This document shows positions 22,479 to 31,700 of a stretch of 64,000 bases of DNA, one piece after another (positions within the stretch are counted from its first letter, which is position 1; each line of letters opens with the position of its first letter). Below the pieces are notes generated by a model. The model was not told where the DNA came from. It made no database searches and saw nothing but the letters and a program-made list of their open reading frames with translations. Made by a program: the position numbers and the translations under genes. The stretch lies in assembly GCA_019828595.1 (NCBI GenBank), contig JAHQRK010000017.1, forward strand, positions 1,364,001-1,428,000, in the 5' to 3' direction. The stretch comes from Aphanomyces cochlioides. Its lineage: Eukaryota > Oomycota > Saprolegniomycetes > Saprolegniales > Verrucalvaceae.

Positions 22479-23331
22479 CTTGACATGCATGTAATTGATG
22501 CAGATCAATGAAACGATTTTTGATGTCATGCATTATAGCTTTGTCTTGTCAATTTACTCTAGATAATTTAATTGTAAAATTCAAGATCAGCCATATTCAT
22601 TTCGTATGCAATGGAAGAATCAAATCCACTTGATCTATAGCCACATTTCTTGTAGATGCCTTCAAAATTTCTTTGTTCGAATTCGCAAAATACTTGTGAA
22701 GCAATAATATCGATACTGTGCTCGCCATTCTCTTGGTATATGCGTCTTATTCGTCCTTTGGCAAGTCCAAAAACAATCTCGATGGGATTGAAGAATGGAC
22801 AGTAAGCAGGTAGAAAGATAGGTATAATGCCTAATGATCTAAGATAATGAATAATTGAATGGTGGCAATGAATTCTAGCGCCATCCATGATCCAAACAGA
22901 ATGTCGTCCAGGGTATTGTTGAACCTTTCTTCATATGAAACACATTTTGAAACTAAAATACCTTTCCACTCATCGCAAATATCTTGCAATATGTGATGAA
23001 CGATTGACGATCAAACGTTCCATTAACCATGAAGACATCAATCACACCATCAATGCCAATGAAACAGAGCTTTGACATTCGAGGTTTTCGTTGGAATTCA
23101 CCACGATGATATAATTGTTTTCCCTAATGACAAACTATTCAAGTTAGATTGAAGCGTGTATCATACCTTCACCCCAAAGCCCCTTTTTCTCAACAAATCT
23201 CTGTTATCAAAGCTAACTTCGTCGAGAAATACGAGGTTTTCTAGTGCCCATGGAAACAATAACAATTCATTTGAAAAGCGGGCAATGTCTTGGTTGCTTA
23301 TCTGTATAGCTCGTCGCTCGAGCACCTTGTA

Positions 23332-24889
23332 CAGTGCGCGCCACAGCATTGTAGCCACCTTATATTCGACACAAAAATTCCACCACTCCTATGTCGCCCC
23401 TCGCAATGATCGCGAAATGCATGTACATGATTGGCGGAATAGTTTGAGCTTCAAATATCCCGCCAATCATGGCGGAGTGTCATGAAAATGAATATTTGCA
23501 GGCAATACCGAGCGTCAGAGCATTGCAGGTAACTTCAAAATCAGCGTCATATCGCGATAATACACCTCGTTGTGAACTCAAAGGTGTTGCAATAGCTAAA
23601 GTAAGATCTACTCTGACTGTCAAACACTACAACGGCATCACTAGAATGGGAAGCCAGCCAAGACTGACCGTTGGAGAGCGAGCCTCGATTGCGACGTTTC
23701 ATCGCTTTGGAATGTCCTATCGGGCCATCGCCAAAGAGATGGGCCGTAACAAGGACACGATTCGAGCATATTTGAAGAATCCTGAGCGATATGGGCGCAA
23801 GTTTCAAGGAAGAAAGCTCACAAAAATTGTCGGTCGAGAGTGCCGGAAGCTGTACCGCGAAGCATCCAACACTGGCGCGTCCGCACGGAGCCTTCACTCA
23901 ACTCTTAAGTTGGAGGGATCGGTGCGGACGTGCCAGCGTCGGATGCTGGCGGCAGGGTTCCTCAAGTACTTGAAGCGCAAGAGCACACCAAGTCTACTCC
24001 CAAGACACAAGATTGAACGAGTCAACTATGCCAGCCGCAACCTCGAGGATCATGTCAATTGGACACAGATCATCTGGTCTGACGAGAAAAAGTTCAATCT
24101 CGACGGACCCGATGGTCTAAAGTACTATTGGCATGATCTTCGGAAGGCCCCGGAGTCGTTTTTCTCCCGTGCCAACGGTGGACAGAGTGTGATGGTATGG
24201 GGTGCCTTTTCGGGCCATGGAAAATCCGAATTGGCGATTTTGGAAGGCAACCAAGACGCTGACGATTACGTCCATACGCTGAGTGACCACTTATTTCCAT
24301 TTGGTCATTCAGTATATGGTCGTAATTTTGTGTTTATGCAAGATGGAGCCTCGATCCACCGCGCCAAGACCACTATCAAGTTTTTGAACGACCAAGGCGT
24401 TGAGCTATTTGACCATCCCGCACTCTCCCCAGACTTGAATCCAATCGAAAATGTCTGGGGATTGATGGCGAGGAAAGTTTACGAGAATGGTAAACAGTAC
24501 TCGTCGAGAAACGAGCTTATTCGAGCAGTGAAGCTTGCGTGGTCTCAAATCGACCAAAACTATCTCGACAAATTGATTTCATCAATGCCTAAGTGTTGTG
24601 TGGCAGTCCTCAAGGGCAAAGGTAGTGTAATCAACTATTAGATGATAAATTGAATACAATTTACATTTGTCTTGCATCAAAATTTTCAGTGGCTGCAATG
24701 CTCCGTCGCATGTTATTCATCTAAATTTGCAGTAAATCACTCATGCGTTGTTGAATGACTCTTTGGTCGCGAGTTTGTATGTTGTAGTGATGTTTCATTC
24801 AGCTTCAAATAGTCGCAGATTACTCAAAGCTGCATCGGCCTATCCTAATCACGGCAAACATGGTGGCTGCAATGCTGTGGCGCGCACTG
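23332..24889 (+). mobile_element. Tc1-type DD34E transposon, apparently intact
   Basis: The 1558-bp element has 28-bp terminal inverted repeats with one mismatch, beginning CAGTGCGCGCCACAGCATTG, flanked by TA duplications at 23330-23331 and 24890-24891. A related inner copy (around GAGCATTGCAG) lies at about 23512-23530 and, inverted, at about 24688-24709, giving an IR/DR layout like that of some Tc1-family elements. One uninterrupted transposase gene lies inside on +. A perfect 11-bp inverted repeat, ATGATTGGCGG (23427-23437) and CCGCCAATCAT (23460-23470), sits upstream of the gene and may be its promoter. Intact ORF and near-perfect ends suggest a recent, possibly active copy. Confidence 0.92.
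23646..24641 (+). CDS. Tc1-type transposase (DD34E)
   Basis: 331 residues from ATG 23646 (MGSQPRLTVGERAS), the usual length for Tc1 transposases; the frame is open back to 23469, but that stretch contains the inner terminal-repeat copy and is unlikely to be coding. It has an N-terminal pair of helix-turn-helix motifs (FGMSYRAIAKEMGRN), then the DDE domain: first Asp in IIWSDEKKF, second in FMQDGASIH, Glu in PDLNPIENVWG, with 34 residues between the last two. The enzyme binds the element ends and catalyses cut-and-paste transposition into TA. No stop, frameshift or lost catalytic residue is seen. Confidence 0.93.
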   Translation: MGSQPRLTVGERASIATFHRFGMSYRAIAKEMGRNKDTIRAYLKNPERYGRKFQGRKLTKIVGRECRKLYREASNTGASARSLHSTLKLEGSVRTCQRRMLAAGFLKYLKRKSTPSLLPRHKIERVNYASRNLEDHVNWTQIIWSDEKKFNLDGPDGLKYYWHDLRKAPESFFSRANGGQSVMVWGAFSGHGKSELAILEGNQDADDYVHTLSDHLFPFGHSVYGRNFVFMQDGASIHRAKTTIKFLNDQGVELFDHPALSPDLNPIENVWGLMARKVYENGKQYSSRNELIRAVKLAWSQIDQNYLDKLISSMPKCCVAVLKGKGSVINY

Positions 24890-25410
24890 TATGTTAAACC
24901 AGCATCCCGTAGTATCACAGAAATGTGGGAGCTTGAGATGTGTTTGTGAAATTCTGACTCATACATGAATTGAGCCTCACTCAAATACAGAGTTGGTCGA
25001 TCGCGATAAAGCTGCACGAGCCACTCACGCTCAGTTGTATTGTGGATCCTGTAAAGACCCTTTGTAGGGACCCGAGCAACTAGTCCCGTTTGTTCATACC
25101 GTCGAATCCAACGGGAAATCGTCCTTAGGTCTATCGAAAGCCCCCTTCAGCAGAGTCAATTGATGATAAAACCTTTGTGGAAGAGAGCCGACAAGCGTTT
25201 TTTCGATAACTTCATGATGTAGAACATGTACAAGCAGTAGAACTTCACGCTTGTGGCAGCATGCTTGTCTGCAACGATTGAGACGATGTCCAGCATGTTT
25301 TTACTTCACTTTCCCCGTCAGAATGACATGAAGCGGAATTTATATCCGGATCATTTCCGGATTGATATCCTACCAAAATGGACATTTTGAAGCAAACGTA
25401 CAATATATTT

Positions 25411-25587
25411 AAATATATTGTAATCAATAATGGGGGGTGTCCAAATAAATTGACAACAATAATTTAGGTGCACAGGGTGTACTACTTCATTCAAGCCTTG
25501 GTGATAATATATTTCTTCAACAATATCTAAATATATTGTAATCAATAATGGGGGTGTCCAAATAAATTGACAACAACAATTTAGGTG
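25411..25587. repeat. Tandem pair of about 60 bp, 118 bp apart
   Basis: Two copies (25411-25470 and 25529-25587) differ by one deleted G and one T/C change; both contain GGGTGTCCAAATAAATTGAC and end AATTTAGGTG. This resembles terminal repeats of mariner-type elements and may be the right end of the older DD34E element. A 31-base stretch between the copies (CCTTGGTGATAATATATTTC) also recurs in direct orientation at about 21208. Confidence 0.7.
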
Positions 25588-25832
25588 AATGATTTAATTA
25601 TTAAAATATAATAACAATACAATATTACCAAGCTCTGCAAGTGGGTGCGCCTACCGTATTTCGGGTGGATCTATAACTACTTTTTCCTGGGTTGGAGCTA
25701 TAACTAAATTTCTGAGATTTGGAGAACATTTGCAATGCCAGGTTTCGGACGGATCTGTAACTAAATTTTTTGTGATTGGCTGTATTATAGCCAGTTATTG
25801 CATTTGTCTTCTCTCGCCGAGAGAACGAGATC

Positions 25833-26218
25833 ATGGATCTGAAGGCGGTTGACATCGTTGGTGTTTCAAGTGGAGCTGGCACGAGATCGTGCACATGCCA
25901 TGAAGTTTGTGGTGACTGCTTAGGGGTTAGTGATGTCGTTATATTTCGAGTCGAAGTTGTACACGACAACGATGACAATTTGACTGAAGTTATCAAGGCT
26001 TACAGAATGAGCGAGACTCAACAGCTCTGCCATGTTGGGTTCCTTCCCAAGCGCCTCTTGAAGCAAAAGGACAAATTCAAGACAAAATAGCGATGGTTGT
26101 CGAGGACGAACGCATGTCACCGAGTACGATAAAGCGAAATCGCTCAAAACGCCTGGTTGGGGTTGTCAAGGCTGTTCTCATCGATCATATTCAGGAGTAC
26201 CATGCCAGTCAAGTGTAG
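25833..26218 (+). pseudogene. Small frameshifted ORF inside the pogo-like element
   Basis: The frame opens at ATG 25833 and stops at 26090; shifting by one base near 26080 lets it continue (with IAMVVEDERMSPSTIKRN) to a stop at 26218, so a 1-base change is likely. The segment HVGFLPKRLLK preceded by a valine-rich strand loosely resembles the end of a HIRAN-type domain, but this is weak. An imperfect ATTGG/CCAGT hairpin (25775-25795) lies about 40 bp upstream of the ATG. It could be element cargo. Function unknown. Confidence 0.35.
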
Positions 26219-26233
26219 TTGTATTAGCGTGCA

Positions 26234-27599
26234 TTAAATCATAAAAGCATATCCGCATTTCCTCCATGAATTACAAATCATATCCACCGTGATCTCGGAC
26301 CAAGACGAATGAATCCATCTCAAGACAGTTTCACGGTCAGGCTGCAGGAATGAAGCATTTCCGATCAAGTTTTCAGCCGCCCATTCAAGATACAGATGAC
26401 GAATTCTGTCTTTGAAAGGCTTATTGATACCTACATCCAACGGCTGTAGGACGCAAGTGTAGCCCCCTAAAACATATTAACGTTTGATGATTTGCATTCA
26501 TACCTGGTAAAATTTCCAATTCCGTTGAAAGTTCTGACAAAGCATCTGAAACTGATGATAACTTGTGGCACTTGTCGTCCGTTGAAAGTTCTGACAAAGC
26601 ATCTGAAACTGATGATAACTTGTGGCACTTGTCGTCCATGAGAAGCACAGTCGCTTCTTTACCATGAACAAAGGGTTTCCAGACAGCATCAATCCAAGTT
26701 TGAGTCGTTTGGGAGCCCATCCACGCATTTTCCTGGCATGTAATCAGTATTCCGTTGGGAGCGGCTCGTCGCATAGATGACTCTATCCAAGCACCTGGGA
26801 CTCCTTTGAAAACAACAAAAGGAGGCAACTTCATTCCAGTACAGGTGACAGCAAGATTCATTCCAGTACAGGTGACAGCAAGACAGCAAGTGACACGGGG
26901 GATATTTGAGGAGCATTTTCGTGCTGGCACTGTCTTAGAACCCTTTTTTGCTACTGTTGTTAGAATGTCAGGTTCAAAGTATACTGGAGTTTCATCCATA
27001 TTCACAACATTCTCCCAGGGGACATTTGCGAGGGTGCCAAAGGGAAGAAATCTTCCATTGAAGTGGTTCAAGAAATCGTTTTTGACTTCTTCCAAGTGCT
27101 GTGACGTCTTTTGGCTTTCTCTTGTTGGTCTGCGAATTGAGAGATCGTATCTTTCAAGAAAGTCATACACCCAGTACGTCAAGCGTTGTATGTTACCACC
27201 GTGAAACGTGGGGTCGATGCTTTTTGCTTTGACAATGAGCATCCTTGTGCTCACGGCAAGATCGTTGTCCCGGAGCTCCTCAAAGTAGTCAAGTACTGCT
27301 TTCTCTACATTTGGCTTGGCGATCGCTGGACCAGCATTGACAGTGAGCTTCTTCGGATCGCTTTCAGCCGTAGCTTTGAGCTTGTCATGTATCTTTGCCC
27401 ACTGAATGACTTGTGAAGTTTGGAAATTGTGCCTTTTCGCAATTGAGTATGCACTTCCATTGGACTTCAGGTAGTCTTGAACAATTTCCAACTTTCGATC
27501 CACCGGGATGTACTTCTTCGTCCGACTTGAACTGGTTGACGCGGGTGTGAGAGACAACAGGTTAGAGTCAGCCACACAATGAGACAAAATTTCTACCAA
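26234..27599 (-). CDS. pogo/CENP-B-like transposase, probably inactivated by internal duplications
   Basis: Two exons fit: 27599-26504 and 26466-26234, joined across a 37-base intron (GTATGAAT to TTTTAG) restoring LPGGYTCVLQPLDVGINKPFKD. The protein has an N-terminal helix-turn-helix (YLKSNGSAYSIAKRHNFQ), a CENP-B-type DNA-binding region (NIQRLTYWVYDFLERY) and a DDE/D domain: first Asp in NMDETPVYF, second in LLMDDKCHK, third in PLDVGINK. The long frame starts at a TTG; the true start may be ATG near 27628, splicing to about 27530. Two exact in-frame tandem duplications lie within: 19 codons (26521-26634), which doubles the second catalytic motif, and 9 codons (26830-26883). Catalysis is doubtful. 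Confidence 0.75.
26521..26634. repeat. Exact 57-bp tandem duplication inside the transposase
   Basis: Units 26521-26577 and 26578-26634 are identical, each coding DDKCHKLSSVSDALSELST on the minus strand. Being in frame and mutation-free, the duplication looks recent. It copies the second catalytic Asp region. Confidence 0.95.
26830..26883. repeat. Exact 27-bp tandem duplication inside the transposase
   Basis: Units 26830-26856 and 26857-26883 are identical apart from the adjoining codon context, giving LAVTCTGM twice in the minus-strand protein. In frame. Confidence 0.9.
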
Positions 27600-28277
27600 T
27601 CAGTGTCTTTCTCAAAAACATTTTGCCTCATCAATTTTGGGTGGATCTATAACTAAAAAGAGTGGGATTCGACGACAAATTTTTAGTTATAGCTCCACCC
27701 GAAATACGGTAGACATGTTGCGACCACTGCTCATGGCGCATGGACAATTCTTGGCATGTGTACATCACTGTCGCTTTGTTCTACTGGGTCTCGAACGTTC
27801 GTATATACTCATCGCCGCCTCTACGGGTAGAAGATTGCTTCGAATGCTCCTATCACTCCGCTCCCCTACTTCACACTTCTCAAATGTCCATCGTCTGAGG
27901 CGGTGATGGCCGGAAGCTTCCAGCCGCGGCCTAGAACGGTACGCAAATGGCCGAGGGCATGAAAAACCCTCGCGCATTCCACGGCCACGACTTCAACCAG
28001 CATGCACTGTACGGCCGAGGAAGCTCCTATTTGCGCCAGACTCAATTCGAACGAGAGTAGTGTACCTGTACGACCGGCGACTCGGTTCAGGCGCTTCTAT
28101 TTTTCACCACTGCGCACGTGGCTTCATGCCGCACGAGCTCGTTTCGCCGTGTGTGTCTTCAGCGCTCGTCATCGATGAGGTTTGCGTGATGGGAGTGGGA
28201 AATCTCTATCCAAAGGCACCCACCATCGTAAGTAAACACTCGTCCGCGACGTCGTCTGACGTGGGTCGTTCGAAATT

Positions 28278-28640
28278 TCACAATGGATCTCGTCGCAGTA
28301 AGAGCAAGTTCGAAATTCCACGTGGGGTGGGGGAGACGCCATCAAGTCTCCCCAAGGAAACCTCTCTCTCGATGGCGTATGAAACGTATGGCTCTCCGTC
28401 CACATACACCGCTGTAGTTTGACACGAGTTGAACCACGCGTGCTCGTTGTCGTCGTCGCTATCGTCGCTGCCCGTCCCTGCGCTTTGCAATGGATTGCCA
28501 AGAACGAGATCGAACGCCCGCCACGAGTTGCATGGACTCGCAAGCTTGCCGCGTCTGTCGTGCCACGAAACTGCTCCACGAAATTCCAGAGATATTCGTG
28601 AAGATTCGCGGGTACAGTACGAAGCATGCGCATGGGGGGG
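28278..28640 (-). other. Possible coding exon without a start
   Basis: An open minus-strand frame of about 120 codons with protein-like composition: it contains LEFRGAVSWHDRRGK, NSWRAFDLVLGNPL, an acidic run DDSDDDNEH and YVDGEPYVSYAIERE, then ends in TGA at 28278. No in-frame ATG is present and no family is recognised. It may be an exon of a lost gene in the roughly 1.1 kb between the pogo-like element and ABCC copy 4; the rest of that interval holds nothing I recognise. Confidence 0.25.
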
Positions 28641-28790
28641 ACCTGCTTATGAGCTGTGACATCCACCATGGAATTACTGCTGGGGGGTGGGTAACCTCCT
28701 CTGACTCAATCGAAACCGATGGCGATCTTCACCGAGTAGCTCGCATATGTGTCACGAGGATATTTTCGTGCTGCCAAAATCAAATTCGTC

Positions 28791-31700
28791 ATGCGCTACA
28801 CGTCGACGACGACGACTGCGGCTTCGTCCACAAGTCGGTACCAGTCGCTCGCAGCGGACCCACAGGTTCGCGACGATACCCATCACCATCCAATCGAACG
28901 CGCGAGCTTTCTGTCCAAGCTGCTGTACACATGGGCGACGCCACTCCTCGAGCTCGGGAACGAACGACAGCTTCATCCAGACGACGTATGGCCACTCGAG
29001 CATGACAACCAGTGCAAGAACGTCAGCCGCATCTTCGAGCCAAAGTTTCACAAATCCAGGTCCATCCTCACGGCCATTGCAGCGACATACGGATGGCGCT
29101 TTGCATTTGTCGGCGTGTTGCAGCTAGGATCCGTCGCCGCGACGCTGTATGGCCCCGCGGTGCTGCGGCAGATGCTCACCGCCATGGAACACAACACGTT
29201 TGACGTGCAAGACATCATGATGCACATTGTGACTCTCCTCGTGGTCAAACTCGTCCAAGCGGTCATCACAGCGCATGCCAACTTGGACAATCAAGTACTT
29301 GCCGTGCGAATCACATCGGCATTGCAGCATCTGCTCTTCCAGAAAGCTCTCACGCTCGATGCCAAGTGTCGGCGGGACAAAACTGCCGGCGAGATCGCCA
29401 ACATGTTCTCCAACGACATCCAGTGGATCATCAACTTTGCCGTCTTTGCCAACCAACTTTGGCTCATTCCCGTCCAAGTCGTAGTGACGACGACGATGCT
29501 TTACGGCGTCATTGGATGGGCGACGTTTGTTGGCTTTGGCGTGATTGTCCTGACGCTCGTCGGCAACAACCATCTCGCGTCCATCCAGCACAATGCGTTC
29601 AAGCAGCTCATGGACCACAAGGACACACGCATGAAGACGATCCACGAAGTGTTTGGCGCGATGCAAATCGTCAAGTTGAACGCATGGGAAGACCAATTCC
29701 ACGACAAGATCACGACCGAGCGCGCTCGTGAGCTCAAGACACTCTGGCGGATCTTCACCTTGGCCAGCATGAGCACCGCTGTCTTGTATCTCGGTCCTGT
29801 CCTCGTCACGATCGTCACCTTTGCGACGTACACGCTCTTGATGCAGCAGCCTCTCAGCGCGACCAAAGTCTTCACGGCACTCACGCTCTTCAACCTGCTC
29901 AAGTTTCCACTGAGTGGTTTGCCAACGATCATTGCGAGCATGATGCAAGCTCTGGTAGCGCTACGACGATTCATGGAGTTTCTGGACTTGGCCGAGAAAG
30001 ATCCAAGCTGCGTCCTGACGCCAGCCACGGCTCCACCGCAAGTCGTCGCCAAGTATTCCTCCGCTGGCATCGATGTCGCCGTCGAACGTGCTAGCTTTGG
30101 CTGGGACAATGGCAAACTCCTCTTTGAAGACTTGAATTTCAAGATCCGACGCGGGGAATTCGTCGTCGTCCATGGCTCTGTCGGCGAAGGCAAGTCGTCG
30201 CTCTGTGCGGCACTCCTGGGCGAGATGGACAAATTCGCCGGCACCGTCTTTGTCGGCGGCCAAATCGCGTACTTTTCCCAGCAGAGCTGGATCCAAAACA
30301 TGTCGATCCGCGACAACATTTTGTTTGGCAAGCCGTACGAACGCTCCAAGTACCACCGCGTGCTTGAAGCGTGTGCTTTGGTGAAGGATCTTGCGCTCTT
30401 TCCAGCGGGCGACCGGACAGAAATCGGCCAAAAGGGCGTCAATATCTCTGGCGGCCAGAAAGCCCGCGTCTGTCTTGCGCGGGCGTGCTACAGCGACGCC
30501 GATATTTTCATCTTGGACGCGCCGCTCTCTGCCGTGGACGCCATCGTGCAGAACGAAATCTTCACGAAATGTTTCCTCGGCCTGCTCAAGAATAAGACCA
30601 TCCTGCTCGTGACGCATTGTCCTGAAATCATCCACTCCAACTTGGTCGACCGCGTGATTGAAATCAAGTCTGGCCGCTTGGCCGAGCGTGTCATCGACGT
30701 CAAAGATGTCCATGAGTCGTCGCCGTCGTCCAAGATCGTGCCATTTCCAATGCGCCGACTCTACAGCGCCGAAGACGATGAATTAGCTCCCGGCCCTGCG
30801 CATGGCTACACAAATGAACTCGACGGCCTTCTCTCTCCGTCGCTCATGTCGCCATTTCCACAAACGTTTGAGGCTGCCATGAGTCCATTTGAAGACTACC
30901 ACGTCCAAAAGTACGACGAGAAATCTCCTCGCACGGGGCGCTTGATCATGGACGAAGAACGGTGCCACGGCCGCGTCGCCACGCAAGTTTTCAAGGACTA
31001 CATGGCTGCAGCGGGTGGTTGGTCTGTCTTCTTATACTGGGTCTTTCTCCTCACGATCTGGCAATGCTTGATGGTCGCGAGTGATTTTTGGCTCAGTGAT
31101 TGGAGCAGCACCGCCGCCGTGGTGCCCCCAGCGGTTTTCTTGAGCCAAGCGAATTATTACCTCAGCGTCTACACCGTCATGTCGCTCGGCTGCGTCATCT
31201 TGACCATGTTTCGCACGCTTTCCATCTACACCGCTGGGATTCGCGCGTCGCGGCTCTTGTTTGACCAAATGACGCAAGCTTTACTCCGAGCTCCGATGAG
31301 ATTCTTCGACACAAATCCTCTCGGCCGCATTTTGAACCGCTATTCCAACGACATCAACACGGTCGACACAACGATTCCGTTCGGCGTGAGCGGTCTCATC
31401 TCTGCGATTTTTGCCACGTTCTTCGTTGTCGCGACGACGTTCTACGTCATTGGAGCGATGGCCGTCTTTGTCGTGCCGTTGTTGTATGTGTACTCGGTGT
31501 TTGGTCGATTTTACGTCCAGCCTGCGCGGGAAATCGAGCGCGTGAACAAGACAACCAAGTCGCCGCTGCTCACTTTGATCTCTGAATCAATTGAAGGCGC
31601 GCTTGTCATCCGTGCCTTTGGTTCCAAGCAACTTCGCCGCTTCCAACGGATGCATTACCGCAACGTTGATACCAACAACGAAGCTGCATTTGCTGCCCAA

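Larger units (their letters stand above)
22568..25140 (-). pseudogene. Older DD34E (IS630/Tc1/mariner-type) transposase split by a Tc1 insertion
   Basis: The N-terminal part (about 25140-24892) encodes helix-turn-helix segments, with LRTISRWIRRYEQTG and LYRDRPTLYLSE, up to RDAGLTY. The C-terminal part resumes at 23329 with KVLERRAIQIS and carries the first catalytic Asp in LVFLDEVSFDNR, the second in WIMDGARIH and the Glu in FFNPIE; 34 residues separate the last two. The interruption falls exactly on the TA of the Tyr codon, where the younger element (23332-24889) sits. Two short introns fit downstream: one ending in CATTAG after GFGVK, and one from GTATTTTAG to AAGAAAG before VQQYPGR. In-frame stops near 25150-25180 leave the true N-terminus unresolved. 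Without the insert the frame is nearly complete, so the insertion is the main lesion. Confidence 0.75.
25654..27709. mobile_element. pogo-like transposon with terminal inverted repeats and TA duplication
   Basis: A 2056-bp element bounded by inverted repeats beginning CCGTATTTCGGGTGGA and continuing CTATAACTA, one mismatch in about 27, flanked by TA at 25652-25653 and 27710-27711. Sub-terminal copies of CTATAACTAAA occur inside both ends (about 25700, 25750 and 27645). It contains a pogo-type transposase on - and a small, frameshifted frame on +. Confidence 0.85.

Noticed and set aside
22540..22575. Left terminal repeat of the older DD34E element (TTGTCAATTTA matching the 25411-25587 repeats)
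   Set aside because: Only 11 matching bases in AT-rich DNA; not enough to define an element end.
23469..23645. N-terminal extension of the Tc1 transposase to ATG 23469
   Set aside because: This stretch contains an inner terminal-repeat copy and overlaps the CCAAT inverted repeat; Tc1 transposases normally start as the protein does from 23646.
29124..30713. Long minus-strand frames opposite ABCC copy 4
   Set aside because: Shadows of the GC-rich sense gene; no domains.
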